64,000 bases of DNA from Deinococcus soli (ex Cha et al. 2016) (GTDB lineage: Bacteria > Deinococcota > Deinococci > Deinococcales > Deinococcaceae). Where the stretch lies: positions 3,138,501 through 3,202,500 of the forward strand of contig NZ_CP011389.1 of the NCBI RefSeq assembly GCF_001007995.1, read 5' to 3'. The position numbers and the translations under genes are program-made. Shown piece after piece: positions 20,018 through 30,128 of this stretch (positions within the stretch are counted from its first letter, which is position 1; each line of letters starts with the position of its first letter). The notes below the pieces were generated by a model that saw only the letters and a list, made by a program, of their open reading frames with translations, made no database searches and was not told where the DNA came from.

Positions 20018-21111
20018 AGCGGGCCGCGCTGCTGGCCGGTGTGGGGCTGCTCCTCTTGACCGGCTGTTACCGCGTGCAGAAACCCGCTCAGGCCCAGCCG
20101 GGCGCGGCGGTTCCGGTGACGCGCGGGGACGGGAAGACGCTGCGGGTATTCATCTGGTCGGAGTACATCGACCCCGATCTGGTGAAGGCCTTCGAGAAAC
20201 AGAACGGCGTGCGGGTCGTGCTGGACACCTTCGAGAGCAACGAGGCCATGCTCGCCAAGCTCCAGGGGGGCGGGGCGCAGTACGACCTCGCGGTGCCCAG
20301 CAACTACGTCGTGCAGACCATGGTGCGCGCCGGACTGCTCCAGCCTCTGGATAAATCCCGGTTGCCGAACCTGAAGAACATCGCGCCCGGCTTCCTGAAC
20401 GCCGACTATGACCCGGGCAACGTCTATTCCGTGCCGTACCAGTACGCCGCGACCGGCCTGGCGTACAACCGGCAGCGGTACGTGCCGCAGGACACCTGGG
20501 CGGAGATCTTCGGCCCGATTGATCGCCACTCGTTCGTGCTGCTCGACGACCCGCGCGAGGTGATCGGCGCGGCCCTGAAGTACCTGGGCTTCAGCGCGAA
20601 CACCACCCGCGTCGAGGAGCTGCGCGCCGCGCGCGACCTGCTGCGCCGCGTGGTGGCGAAGAAGGGCTTCCAGGGCTTCGACGGTGGCCCCGGCACCCGC
20701 AACAAGCTGCTGGCCAGGACCGTGGACCTGGGTCAGATCTACGTGGGTGACCTGCTGATCGCTACCGAGGAGGACGAGAACGTGCAGGTGCTGCTGCCCC
20801 GACAGGGCACCACCATCAGCATGGATACCCTGGTCGTCCTCAAGCGCAGCCCCAACCCCGCGCTGGCCCACCGCTTCATCGACTTCATCCTGGACGCGCA
20901 GAACGGCGCCCAGCTCAGCAACTACACCTATTACGCCACGCCGAACGCTGCCGCCCGCCCGTACCTGGACGACTTTCTGAAGGACATCCCCGCGCTGAAC
21001 CCGCCTGCCGCGTGGCTCACCGACGGCCGCCTGGACTTCATCGGCGAGCTGCCAGGGGGGCGCCCGCAGCGGCTGTACGACCGCATCTGGACGGAACTCA
21101 AGAGCCGCTGA
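20014..21111 (+). CDS. potD: Spermidine/putrescine-binding lipoprotein (PotD)
   Basis: Extracytoplasmic substrate-binding protein (365 aa). A lipoprotein signal (LLLLTGC, Cys about 18) is followed by the PotD/PotF start VFIWSEYIDPDLVKAFE. The aromatic/acidic residues that hold the polyamine are in segments such as YDLAVPSNYVV and YVGDLLIA. The start is GTG 20014, overlapping the TGA of potC, so all four pot genes are tightly linked. A binding protein encoded last, by coupling, is unusual because it is normally the most abundant subunit. Confidence 0.94.
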   Translation: MKRAALLAGVGLLLLTGCYRVQKPAQAQPGAAVPVTRGDGKTLRVFIWSEYIDPDLVKAFEKQNGVRVVLDTFESNEAMLAKLQGGGAQYDLAVPSNYVVQTMVRAGLLQPLDKSRLPNLKNIAPGFLNADYDPGNVYSVPYQYAATGLAYNRQRYVPQDTWAEIFGPIDRHSFVLLDDPREVIGAALKYLGFSANTTRVEELRAARDLLRRVVAKKGFQGFDGGPGTRNKLLARTVDLGQIYVGDLLIATEEDENVQVLLPRQGTTISMDTLVVLKRSPNPALAHRFIDFILDAQNGAQLSNYTYYATPNAAARPYLDDFLKDIPALNPPAAWLTDGRLDFIGELPGGRPQRLYDRIWTELKSR

Positions 21112-21122
21112 GCATCTGTAGA

Positions 21123-21149
21123 AGGGGAGTGGGAGCTTCTTCCTCCCCT
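21123..21149 (+). terminator. Hairpin downstream of potD
   Basis: AGGGGAG (21123-21129) pairs with CTCCCCT (21143-21149), about 12 nt after the potD stop codon. There is no T-run. Between here and the promoter at 21349 I see only AT-richer sequence with no ORF. Confidence 0.4.
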
Positions 21150-21348
21150 GCATGCACTGTGGACCACCTGTTCAGCCCGTCCCTTTAGAGCGGCATACGA
21201 ACCCGTGGACGCCCTATTCATGCGAATGAGCTGCCGGTCACTTTGATCGGGTGTGCTGTCAAATGAAACCAGCAGCTTTCATGGACTGATCAGATGCAAG
21301 ATAGTGAATGAATATGCAATTCGGCGCACGGAATGGGAAATTCAGTCC

Positions 21349-21377
21349 TTGACCGCGGCACGATAGGCCAATATATT
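21349..21377 (+). promoter_or_regulatory. Sigma-70-type promoter of the peptide importer
   Basis: -35 TTGACC (21349-21354), 17-nt spacer, -10 TATATT (21372-21377), the best consensus promoter in the window. It gives a leader of about 85 nt with a GGAGGA ribosome site before ATG 21468. This fits a highly expressed binding protein. Confidence 0.75.
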
Positions 21378-21467
21378 TAGCTCGCTGGAAAACGAAATCA
21401 GGAACCAAGAACCCGGCTGCGCGCCGGACCTTGTCGTATTTCCTTTCACGCACCCTGGAGGACCCCC

Positions 21468-23234
21468 ATGAAAAAAGCCCTGACTCTTGCCCTGGCCCTG
21501 ACGGTCGGCACCGCTGCCGCCCAGAGCGCCTTCGTCTGGCCCGCCGCCTGGACTGCCGAGCAGAACACCGCGAACAAACGCGGCGGTGAACTGCGCCTGT
21601 CCGCCATCAGCGACTTCAAGACGATGAACCCCTTCACCAGCAGCGAAGCGGACAGCATCCCCGACCGCATGGAGACCGGCGCCGGCCTGTTCACGCAGGA
21701 CCCCCGCAACGACGAGTTCATCCCCTACATGGCCGCCGCCCCAGCCGTGGTCAGCAACAACAACAAGCGCTTCGTGGTCAAGATCCGCCAGGGCATGAAG
21801 TTCAGCGACGGCCAGGCCATCACCGCCGATGACTGGGTCACCACCTGGAAGATCCACACCGACGACAAGGTCGGCAGCAACAGCCGCGACACCTTCTTCC
21901 TGGTGGGCAAGCCCATCACGGTCAAGAAGCTCGACACCTACACCCTGCAGTTCGACTTCCCCCAGCCCAGCGCCAGCGCCCTGAGCATCATGAGCTACGC
22001 ACCCTGGCCTGACCACGTGTTCGGTAAGGCCTACCGTGAGGGCGGTGCCGACGCCGTCAAGAAGATGTGGGGTCTCGCCACGCCCGCCAGCCAGATCGTC
22101 AGCCCCGGCATGTGGGTCGTCGACTCCTACCGCGCCGGTGAGCGCACCGTGTTCAAGAAGAACCCCAACTGGGGCGACTGGAACAAGGACAGCCGCGGTC
22201 AGGAACTGCCCTACCTGAACACCATGTCCGTGCGCATCGTCGCCGACGCCAACGCGTCCCTCGCCGCCTTCCTGGCCGGTCAGATCGACACCGTCGGCAT
22301 GCGCAACGCCGACGACCTGGCCCAGACCAAGAAGGCCATCGACAACGGCAGCCTGAAGGCCTTCCTGAAGGCCAACGTCAGCCCCCAGGCCACCAGCCAG
22401 TGGATCACCTTCAACTGGAACAAGGCTAGCGACCCCGCCAAGCAGAAACTCTTCCGTGACGTGCGCTTCCGCCGCGCCATGAGCCACATCGCCAACCGCC
22501 AGGCCATGGTGCAGCTCGCCCTGGGCGGCCTGGGCAGCGAGACATACTTCAGCACCTACCCCATCTTCAAACAGCAGATTGACGCGGGCCTCGCTGCCGG
22601 CGCCCCTCAGTACAAGTACGACCTCGCGCAGGCCAGCAAGCTGCTCGCGCAGATCGGCTACACCAAGAAGAACGCCCAGGGCTACCTGGTCGACAAGAGC
22701 GGCAAGGTGCTGGAATTCAACCTGAGCACCAACGCGGGCAACACCGTCCGCGAGCAGCTGGGCCGCATCTTCGCCGACGAGGCCAAGAAGGTCGGCGTGA
22801 AGGTCAACTTCACCCCCATCGACTTCAACACCCTGGTCGGCCAGCTGACCTCCAAGGGCGAGAACCGTCCCTTCGACGCCATCCTGCTCGGCCTCTCCGG
22901 CGGCAGCAACATCTGGAGCTTCGGCAGCAACGTTGTGCCCTGCGGCACCAACCTGCACTCCTACAACAACCCCACCGACGGCAAGTGCGCCACCAGCCAG
23001 GAACAGCTGATGACCAAGCTGTACTACCAAGGCGACGCGGAACTGAACGACGCCAAGCGCCGCGCCATCGGCGGCCAGCTGATGAAGGCTGAAGGTGAAC
23101 TGCAGCCTGTCATCTACCTGGTCGGCGGGAACTACCATGTGGCCTTCAACGAGCGTCTGGGCGGCGAATTCGCAGCCAACATGATGGACGCCTACTACGG
23201 CCACCGCCTCCAGGCGCTGACCTTCATCAAGTAA
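21468..23234 (+). CDS. Peptide ABC transporter substrate-binding protein (SBP_bac_5)
   Basis: Exported binding protein of 588 aa of the DppA/OppA class. A cleavable signal peptide (MKKALTLALALTVGTAAAQS) lacks a lipobox Cys, so it is secreted to the envelope and not lipidated. The family core is visible: the LKFSDGQAITADDW-like stretch (here MKFSDGQAITADDW), the VRFRRAMSHI helix and a YDLAQASKLLAQIGY segment. Codon choice is strongly biased and 5' signals are strong, so it is probably abundant. It heads a five-gene importer. Di- versus oligopeptide preference is not decided. Confidence 0.93.
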   Translation: MKKALTLALALTVGTAAAQSAFVWPAAWTAEQNTANKRGGELRLSAISDFKTMNPFTSSEADSIPDRMETGAGLFTQDPRNDEFIPYMAAAPAVVSNNNKRFVVKIRQGMKFSDGQAITADDWVTTWKIHTDDKVGSNSRDTFFLVGKPITVKKLDTYTLQFDFPQPSASALSIMSYAPWPDHVFGKAYREGGADAVKKMWGLATPASQIVSPGMWVVDSYRAGERTVFKKNPNWGDWNKDSRGQELPYLNTMSVRIVADANASLAAFLAGQIDTVGMRNADDLAQTKKAIDNGSLKAFLKANVSPQATSQWITFNWNKASDPAKQKLFRDVRFRRAMSHIANRQAMVQLALGGLGSETYFSTYPIFKQQIDAGLAAGAPQYKYDLAQASKLLAQIGYTKKNAQGYLVDKSGKVLEFNLSTNAGNTVREQLGRIFADEAKKVGVKVNFTPIDFNTLVGQLTSKGENRPFDAILLGLSGGSNIWSFGSNVVPCGTNLHSYNNPTDGKCATSQEQLMTKLYYQGDAELNDAKRRAIGGQLMKAEGELQPVIYLVGGNYHVAFNERLGGEFAANMMDAYYGHRLQALTFIK

Positions 23235-23261
23235 GCGACCAGAGCAGCACGCTGCTCCCAC

Positions 23262-23293
23262 GGGGGGTGGTCCGCCCGCGCGGACTGCCCCCC
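23262..23293 (+). terminator. Intra-operon hairpin after the binding-protein gene
   Basis: GGGGGG-TG-GTCCGC-CCGC-GCGGAC-TG-CCCCCC forms an almost fully paired stem with a 4-nt loop. A smaller hairpin (GAGCAGC/GCTGCTC, 23242-23257) precedes it. With no T-run, it likely protects the binding-protein mRNA 3' end or lowers expression of the permeases. Confidence 0.6.
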
Positions 23294-23322
23294 ACACCCA
23301 TGACGCCCCCCGGAGAGCCCGC

Positions 23323-24306
23323 ATGATCCCATTCCTCCTGCGCCGACTGGTGCAGTCCATCCCCACCCTGTTTCTGGCCAGTATCCTGATCTTCTTCGTG
23401 ATCCAACTGGCCCCCGGCGACTTCCTGACGCCCGCCAAGCTCAACCCGAACATCAGCCCTGAACAACTGGCAGCGTTGCAGAGCAATTTCGGCCTGGACC
23501 GGCACCCCATCGAGCAGTACTTCCTGTGGATGAAGAACATGCTCTTCAACTTCGACCTGGGCCTGTCGTTCTCCTACCAGCAGCCCGTGCTGGACGTCAT
23601 CAAACCCCGCATTGCCAACTCGATGTACCTGGTGCTGCTCTCCACCCTGCTGTTCTACGCCATCGCCATTCCCATCGGCGTGTTCGGCGCCGTGCGGCAG
23701 AACTCGCTGGGCGACAAGACCATCAACGTCATCCTGTACTTCCTGCTGGGCTTCCCCAGCTTCTTCCTGGCGCTGATCGTCATCTACTTCATCCTGCAGA
23801 TCCGTTCGGCGACCGGCCTGGACATCCCCATCAACGGCATGACCAGCAACGGCTTTGACAGCATGACGCCCATCCAGAAATTCCTGGATATCGCCAAGCA
23901 CCTCCTGATTCCAGCGATCATCCTGGCTGTCAGCGACGCCGCCGGACTGACCCGCGTGATCCGGGGTCAGATGCTGGAAGTGATGCGCTCGGACTACATC
24001 CGCACCGCGCGCGCCAAGGGCGTCAGCGAACGCACCGCGATCTGGAAGCATACCTTCCGCAACGCCATCCTGCCCATCGTGGCTGGCATCGGCGGCCTGC
24101 TGCCCGGCGCGGTCGCCGGCGCCGGGTTCATTGAGGTCGTGTTCGCCTATCCCGGCATCACCCCGATGATCCTCGACGCCCTGAATGCCCAGGACCTGTA
24201 TCTCATCGCGGGCTTCACCGTGATCACCACCGTCCTGCTCGTGATCGGCAACGCCCTGAGCGACATTCTCCTCGCGGTCGTTGACCCGCGCATCAAGGTC
24301 GGCTGA
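23323..24306 (+). CDS. Peptide ABC transporter permease (DppB/OppB type)
   Basis: 327-residue inner-membrane subunit. An N-terminal helix (about 10-30), a soluble loop, then five helices; the EAA loop is near TARAKGVSERTAIWKHTFRN (about 228-247). The ending LAVVDPRIKVG is typical of DppB-like proteins. The ATG follows a GGAGA site. It pairs with the following permease to form the channel fed by the binding protein at 21468. Confidence 0.93.
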   Translation: MIPFLLRRLVQSIPTLFLASILIFFVIQLAPGDFLTPAKLNPNISPEQLAALQSNFGLDRHPIEQYFLWMKNMLFNFDLGLSFSYQQPVLDVIKPRIANSMYLVLLSTLLFYAIAIPIGVFGAVRQNSLGDKTINVILYFLLGFPSFFLALIVIYFILQIRSATGLDIPINGMTSNGFDSMTPIQKFLDIAKHLLIPAIILAVSDAAGLTRVIRGQMLEVMRSDYIRTARAKGVSERTAIWKHTFRNAILPIVAGIGGLLPGAVAGAGFIEVVFAYPGITPMILDALNAQDLYLIAGFTVITTVLLVIGNALSDILLAVVDPRIKVG

Positions 24307-24307
24307 C

Positions 24308-25444
24308 ATGACCACCACCGCACCCGCCACCACCCAGAAAAAGGACAAACCGCTCGGTCAGTCCCAGTTCTCCGTCGCCTGGCAGCAGTTCCGGAAAAAC
24401 CGGCTCGCTCAGGCCGGCGGCCTGATGCTGATCCTGCTGTATGTCATGGCGATCTTCGCGCCGTTCATCGCGCCTGACGCCCTGTCGTCCTACTCGACCA
24501 GCAACATCACCCGCTTCCACCCCCCCACCCCCATCCAGTTCCGTGACCCCGACACTGGCGCCTTCACGCGGCCCTACGTGTTCAAGTACACCCAGCAGCT
24601 GAACATGGACACCTTCGTGAACGAGTTCAAGCCCAGCGCGGAACGCTGCCCGCTGTACTTCGGGGTGCGCGGCGCCAGCTACAAGATCCTGGGTCTGTTC
24701 CCCGGCAACCTTCACCTGTTCGGCACGAACAAGGAAGAGTGCAGTGTGTACCTGTTCGGCGGCGAGGACCTGGGCCGCGACCTGTTCACCCGCACCCTGT
24801 ACGCCTCGCAGATCAGCCTGACCATCGGCTTCGGTGCGGTGCTGATCACGACCCTGATCGGCCTGATGATGGGCGCCATGGCCGCCTACTTCGGCGGGGT
24901 CGTCGACACGATCATCATGCGCCTCGTCGAGGTGCTCGCCGCGATCCCCTACCTGTTCCTGCTGCTGCTGCTGCGCAGCGTGTTCCCCCGCGACATCAAC
25001 CCGATCCTCGCGCTGTACGTGATCCTCGGCATCCTGGCCTTCATCGGCTGGGGCGGCCTGGCGCGCGTCACGCGCGGACAGCTGCTCAGCGTGCGCGAAC
25101 AGGACTTCGTGTCCGCTGCCAAGAGCCTCGGCGCCAGCGACAACCGCATCATGTGGCGCCACATGCTGCCCACCCTGACGACCTACGTGATCGTCACGAC
25201 CAGCCTCGCCATCCCCAGCTTCATCCTGCTGGAAAGCGGCCTGAGCTTCCTGGGCATCGGTGCCGTGGAACCCTACGCGTCGTGGGGCAGCCTGCTCAAG
25301 GCCGCGCAGGACGGCGGTCTGAGCAGTCTGAACACCCGCCCCTGGGTGCTCATCCCCGGCTTCTTCATCGTGTTCACCGTCATGTGCTTCCAGCTGCTCG
25401 GCGACGGGCTGCGCGACGCCTTCGACCCGCGTAAGCGCGCCTGA
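24308..25444 (+). CDS. Peptide ABC transporter permease (DppC/OppC type) with large extracytoplasmic insert
   Basis: 378 residues, longer than the usual 280-310. The extra length lies between helix 1 (about 37-55) and helix 2 (about 165-185): a roughly 100-residue soluble loop containing two Cys (ERCPLYF and EECSVYL). This loop form is known in a DppC subclass. The EAA loop is SAAKSLGASDNRIMWRHMLP. ATG 24308 lies 2 nt after the TGA of the preceding permease; an in-frame start at 24281 would overlap that gene and is not supported. Confidence 0.92.
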   Translation: MTTTAPATTQKKDKPLGQSQFSVAWQQFRKNRLAQAGGLMLILLYVMAIFAPFIAPDALSSYSTSNITRFHPPTPIQFRDPDTGAFTRPYVFKYTQQLNMDTFVNEFKPSAERCPLYFGVRGASYKILGLFPGNLHLFGTNKEECSVYLFGGEDLGRDLFTRTLYASQISLTIGFGAVLITTLIGLMMGAMAAYFGGVVDTIIMRLVEVLAAIPYLFLLLLLRSVFPRDINPILALYVILGILAFIGWGGLARVTRGQLLSVREQDFVSAAKSLGASDNRIMWRHMLPTLTTYVIVTTSLAIPSFILLESGLSFLGIGAVEPYASWGSLLKAAQDGGLSSLNTRPWVLIPGFFIVFTVMCFQLLGDGLRDAFDPRKRA

Positions 25445-25450
25445 ACCGCT

Positions 25451-25495
25451 GTCACGCGCGGCGCGGCCAGCGAAATGGGCCGCGCCGCGCGTGAC
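25451..25495. terminator. Perfect 18-bp inverted repeat after the permease genes
   Basis: Arms 25451-25468 and 25478-25495 are perfectly complementary over 18 bp with a 9-nt loop. The transcript would form a very stable stem 6 nt after the stop codon. There is no T-run (AAAAC follows), so it is either a termination/processing hairpin separating the permease and ATPase pairs or a protein-binding palindrome. Confidence 0.6.
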
Positions 25496-25555
25496 AAAAC
25501 GCCCTAGAATCCCCAACGGTTGTATGATGCACAACGTGTTGAAAACGGAGGAACA

Positions 25556-26598
25556 ATGACCCACCAGGGTGAAGTCCTGTTGGCCGTGAACGGCCTGAAA
25601 ACTTACTTCAGTACCGACGACGGTGTCGTGAAGAGCGTCGACGGCGTGACCTTCCACATCAAGAAGGGCGAGACCCTCGCCGTCGTGGGCGAATCCGGCT
25701 CCGGCAAGAGCGTCACCAGCCTGTCGGTCATGCGCCTGATCCCCACCCCTCCCGGCAAGATCGTGGAAGGGGAGATCCTCTTCACCGGCAAGGACGGCGT
25801 TCAGAAGAACATCGTCACGCTGAGCGAAGCGGACATGCGCAAGATCCGCGGCAATGACATCTCCATGATCTTCCAGGAGCCCATGACCAGCCTGAACCCC
25901 GTCTATACCGTCGGGGACCAGATCGCTGAAGCGGTCATGCTGCACCAAGGCAAGAATAAGAAAGACGCCATGGGCGTCGCCACCGACATGCTGCGCTTCG
26001 TGGGCATCCCCGCCCCCGAAAAGCGCGTCAATGAGTACCCGCACCAGATGTCCGGCGGGATGCGTCAGCGCGTCATGATCGCCATGGCCCTGAGCTGCAA
26101 GCCCGCCCTGCTGATCGCCGACGAGCCCACCACGGCGCTCGACGTAACCATTCAGGCGCAGATTCTCGACCTGATGCGCAACCTGCAAAAAGAGGTCGGG
26201 ATGAGCATCCTGTTCATCACGCACAACCTCGGGGTCGTGGCCGAGATGGCCGACCGGGTCGTCGTGATGTACGGCGGCCGTGTGGTCGAGGAAGGCGACG
26301 TCGTGGACATCTTCCAGGCGCCCCGCCACCCCTACACCATGGGCCTGCTGAACAGCATTCCCCGCCCCGGCGAGTACGAGCACGTTCCCGGCCAGCCCAA
26401 GGGCCGCCTGGAAGCCATTCCCGGCAACGTGCCCAACCCCCTGAGCCTGCCCCCCGGCTGCGCCTTCGAGCCGCGCTGCAAGTTCGCCGTTCCCGACTGC
26501 TCCAAGGCGGTGCCCGCGCTGGAAGACACCGGGCACGGCCACATGGCCCGCTGCATCCGCTGGCGCGAATTCGCGCAGGCGCAGCGCGAGGTGACCGC

Positions 26599-26602
<4 letters not shown>
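25556..26602 (+). CDS. Peptide ABC transporter ATPase (DppD/OppD type)
   Basis: 348-residue ATPase with Walker A GESGSGKS (about 45-52), a [12 protein letters not shown] segment, signature SGGMRQRV, Walker [13 protein letters not shown] and the C-terminal oligo/dipeptide-transporter domain. The latter carries four Cys typical of an Fe-S-like cluster ([14 protein letters not shown]). ATG 25556 has GGAGGA 4 nt upstream; a further in-frame ATG at 25520 lacks such a site. TATGAT (25523-25528) could be a -10, so the ATPase pair may also have its own promoter. Its TGA overlaps the next ATG. Confidence 0.94.
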
Positions 26603-27615
<1,013 letters not shown>

Positions 27616-27637
27616 GCCGTCCGGTCTGCACGAACAG

Positions 27638-27669
27638 CCCGCCGTCCCCATCCCGGGGCGGCGGGTTTT
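27638..27669 (+). terminator. Rho-independent terminator of the peptide importer
   Basis: CCCGCCG-T-CCCC / GGGG-CGGCGGG stem (27638-27665) with a short loop, followed by TTTTCTGTT. Canonical; 22 nt past the ATPase stop codon. Confidence 0.88.
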
Positions 27670-27730
27670 CTGTTGCGTTCCTGACGCACGCTCTCACATC
27701 TCATATTGAGCGGCGGGTCACCATCCAGGC

Positions 27731-29020
27731 ATGAAAAACAGCCTGTCAGTCGCCCTCGCGACCGCCGCCACCCTCGCCCTCGGAACCGCCAGCGCCGCCG
27801 ACCTGCGCATCTACCCCAGCTTCAGTGAGGTGCGTGAACCCGTCACTGCCGACACGAACACCCTCCGCCTGAACCTGCCCCTCGACACCTGGCAGAACAT
27901 CCTGACCGGCAGCCTCGACCTTGAAGGCCTGACCTTCACGCAGGCCATCCAGAAACAGGAAGCCAACTGGCTCAGCAGCCTCGAAGGCCAGACCATCTAC
28001 CTGCGCCGCGACGGCAAAACCGAACCCGTCACCCTGATCCGCGCCCGCGACCTGCTCGTCAAGGACGCCCAGGGCCGCTACTTCACCGCCCGCTACGAGG
28101 ACCTCCAGTTCGACGCCGCGCCCCCGGCCAACCCCCAGGCCCCCACCCAGAGCGTCACCTACACCCTCGCCCAGCCCGGCAAGGGCACCCTCAGTTACCT
28201 CACCCGCGCCGTCACCTGGACGCCCCGCTACACCCTGAAGGCCGGTAGCGGCGGCGCGCAGCTGAGCGCCCTGGCCGACATCCGCAACACCACCGAACAG
28301 GCCTACGACGTCCGCACCACCGAACTCTACGCCGGAGACGTCACCGTGCAGGGCCAGCAGGAAGCCGCCTACATGATGCGCGGCGCCGCCATGGACGTCG
28401 CCATGCCCGCCGCCGCCCCCGCCCCCAAGATCGAAAGCCAGGGCGAACTGCGCGGCCTCTACCGCTACGCCCTCACCACCCCCTTCCAACTTCCCGCGAA
28501 CAGCGTCACCACCCTCCCCTTCATCACCCCCAAACTCAGCACCTTCGAACGCTACGCCGGCCTCCAGACCTACTTCGACACCGGCACCCGCGACGGCAAC
28601 CTGAACCGCTCCTACCGCCTTAAGGCCGACCAGCGCCTCCCCGCCGGACCCATCACCGTCCGCGAAGACGGCCGCATCGTCGGCCAGACCAGCATCCCCG
28701 ACACCCGCCAGGGCGGCACCGTCGACTTCAGCCTGGGCGAGGACCCCGACCTGAACTACACCCGGACCGTCCAGCAGACCGCCCAGACCAAGAACGCCCA
28801 GGGCAACGTCACCAAGACCACCTACAAGGTCACGTACGCCTTCGAGAGCAGCAAGGACCGCGCCATCCGCGCCGAAATCACCGAACGCATCGGCGGGCGC
28901 GTCATCATCATCGACACCATGGCCCCCGTCAAAAATCAGGGCACCGCGACCCTGAAAGTCGACGTGCCCGCGAAGGGGAAAGTCAGCAAGAGCTTCACCG
29001 TTGTGATCGACAACAGCTGA
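27731..29020 (+). CDS. Exported DUF4139 domain protein
   Basis: 429 residues: a Sec signal peptide (MKNSLSVALATAATLALGTASA) followed by mostly beta structure in the DUF4139 pattern. That pattern includes a WTPRYTLKAG stretch and the C-terminal VKNQGTATLKVDV hairpin preceding VDVPAKGKVSKSFTV. The family occurs as extracytoplasmic proteins of unknown function, sometimes linked to mucoidy suppression by name only. Upstream CATATT (27702-27707) may be the -10; there is no clear Shine-Dalgarno site. It is monocistronic, flanked by terminators. Confidence 0.82.
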   Translation: MKNSLSVALATAATLALGTASAADLRIYPSFSEVREPVTADTNTLRLNLPLDTWQNILTGSLDLEGLTFTQAIQKQEANWLSSLEGQTIYLRRDGKTEPVTLIRARDLLVKDAQGRYFTARYEDLQFDAAPPANPQAPTQSVTYTLAQPGKGTLSYLTRAVTWTPRYTLKAGSGGAQLSALADIRNTTEQAYDVRTTELYAGDVTVQGQQEAAYMMRGAAMDVAMPAAAPAPKIESQGELRGLYRYALTTPFQLPANSVTTLPFITPKLSTFERYAGLQTYFDTGTRDGNLNRSYRLKADQRLPAGPITVREDGRIVGQTSIPDTRQGGTVDFSLGEDPDLNYTRTVQQTAQTKNAQGNVTKTTYKVTYAFESSKDRAIRAEITERIGGRVIIIDTMAPVKNQGTATLKVDVPAKGKVSKSFTVVIDNS

Positions 29021-29036
29021 AGCCTTAGCGGAGCCT

Positions 29037-29074
29037 GGACCTTCGGGGTGTTCCTCGGGGGTCCTTTTCGTTTT
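29037..29074 (+). terminator. Terminator of the DUF4139 gene
   Basis: GGACC (29037-29041) pairs with GGTCC (29060-29064), with further G-rich pairing possible in the loop, followed by TTTTCGTTTT. Confidence 0.7.
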
Positions 29075-29105
29075 CAGCCCCACCCCCAGCCCCCTCCGCA
29101 AGCGG
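29075..29105. repeat. C-rich intergenic repeat, left arm
   Basis: CAGCCCCACCCCCAGCCCCC-type sequence resembles the inverse of 29331-29367. Together they flank about 225 bp of non-coding DNA between convergent genes, like the ends of a decayed small repeat. Confidence 0.35.
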
Positions 29106-29142
29106 CTCATACGAGTACCCCAGAAGGGCAGGGGGGGCCGCG

Positions 29143-29171
29143 TTGCACTGAGCAAGAGTTTCTACTTATAC
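29143..29171 (+). promoter_or_regulatory. Promoter-like element in a non-coding region
   Basis: TTGCAC (29143-29148), 17-nt spacer, TTATAC (29166-29171): a good sigma-70 match with no ORF behind it. It points into the structured stretch 29180-29325. Confidence 0.4.
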
Positions 29172-29179
29172 GACGGGGT

Positions 29180-29325
29180 TGTATCGGGCGTCGTCGGGTC
29201 CGGCCTCGACGCCATCCTGCCACCCCCCGCAACGCCTGCGCGCTTCGCGCATGACGGCCGGTGGCAGTCGGCGGTGAGGTGAGTGGTGGGACGCTCGGGG
29301 CTACTGATCGACCTTGTTTTTCTCT
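29180..29325 (+). ncRNA. Candidate small structured RNA (unproven)
   Basis: Downstream of the promoter-like element lie a 7-bp hairpin (GGCGTCG/CGACGCC, 29187-29213) and a larger stem (CTGCCACC/GGTGGCAG, 29217-29267) enclosing TGCGCG-CTT-CGCGCA. A T-rich stretch (CTTGTTTTTCTCTT) follows around 29313-29326. The region has no protein-coding potential I can defend. No known RNA family is recognised; chance structure in GC-rich DNA remains possible. Confidence 0.25.
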
Positions 29326-29330
29326 TGCTC

Positions 29331-29367
29331 CTCCCCCTTCAGGGGGGAGGCCGGGTGGGGGTGGTTC
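29331..29367. repeat. G-rich intergenic repeat, right arm
   Basis: CTCCCCCTTCAGGGGGGAGG forms its own hairpin and continues into a GGGTGGGGGTGG tract, inverted relative to 29075-29105. It lies just beyond the metF stop codon and may act as its 3' hairpin. Confidence 0.4.
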
Positions 29368-29391
29368 ACAGCCCGCAGCCCAGACCCTTGC

Positions 29392-30128
29392 TCAGAGAAT
29401 GCCGCCCAGGTACTCCAGCACGTTCACCTTCACGGGCATGAAATACGCGTGCTGCTCCCGCTCGCGGGCGAAGGTCAGGAGGTCACGGGCGAACGCGCGG
29501 TTGCAGTCCAGGGTGGGTGTGAACGTGCGGGGGAACACCGCGTGGTTGCGGGCCCGCCAGTAGTTGAAGCTGGCCTCCGTGAGGATGCTCGTCGCGCCCC
29601 ACCACACGTCCGTGCCGTCCGGCAGGAGGTCGGCCCAGGTGTCCAGCAGGCGCAGGTCGAAGAACGGCTGCGTGAAGAACCCGGCCGCGCCTGCGTCCAG
29701 CTTGCGCTCCAGATAGTCCCGCTCGCGGACGAACGACTGCCGGTACGGATCCAGCCCGGCGTACACGCGCAGGTGCGGCGCGTCGCGGTTCAGGCGGCGG
29801 ATCAGGTCCACGGCGTCCTGGTCGTACACCCTCGCGCTCATGTCGATCGGCGCGTCCCCGGTCACCACGAGGACCTCGCGGATCCCGTGCTCCTCCAGCA
29901 GCGGCAGGAACGGCAGCGGCTCGCGCGGGTTGAAATCCACGGCGCGCAGGTGCGGAATCGCCGCGAAGCCCGGCCGGGCAAACCCACACCCCACCCAGGA
30001 CCTCAGCGAGTACCGCGTCAGGTCCGGCACGTTCACGGTATCTACCCCGCCCAGTGCGCCCGCGACCTCCGCGATCTCCGCACGCAGACCAGAACGGGAC
30101 CGGGGCACCAGCTCGACAGAGACGCGCG

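Noticed and set aside
21342..23549. 735-aa minus-strand frame over the peptide-binding protein
   Set aside because: Antisense to a clear SBP_bac_5 gene and crosses its promoter; composition is Gly/Val/Ala/His shadow type.
25451..25495. Palindrome as a replication origin or attachment site
   Set aside because: No AT-rich unwinding region, DnaA boxes, integrase or tRNA nearby; a transcript hairpin explains it.
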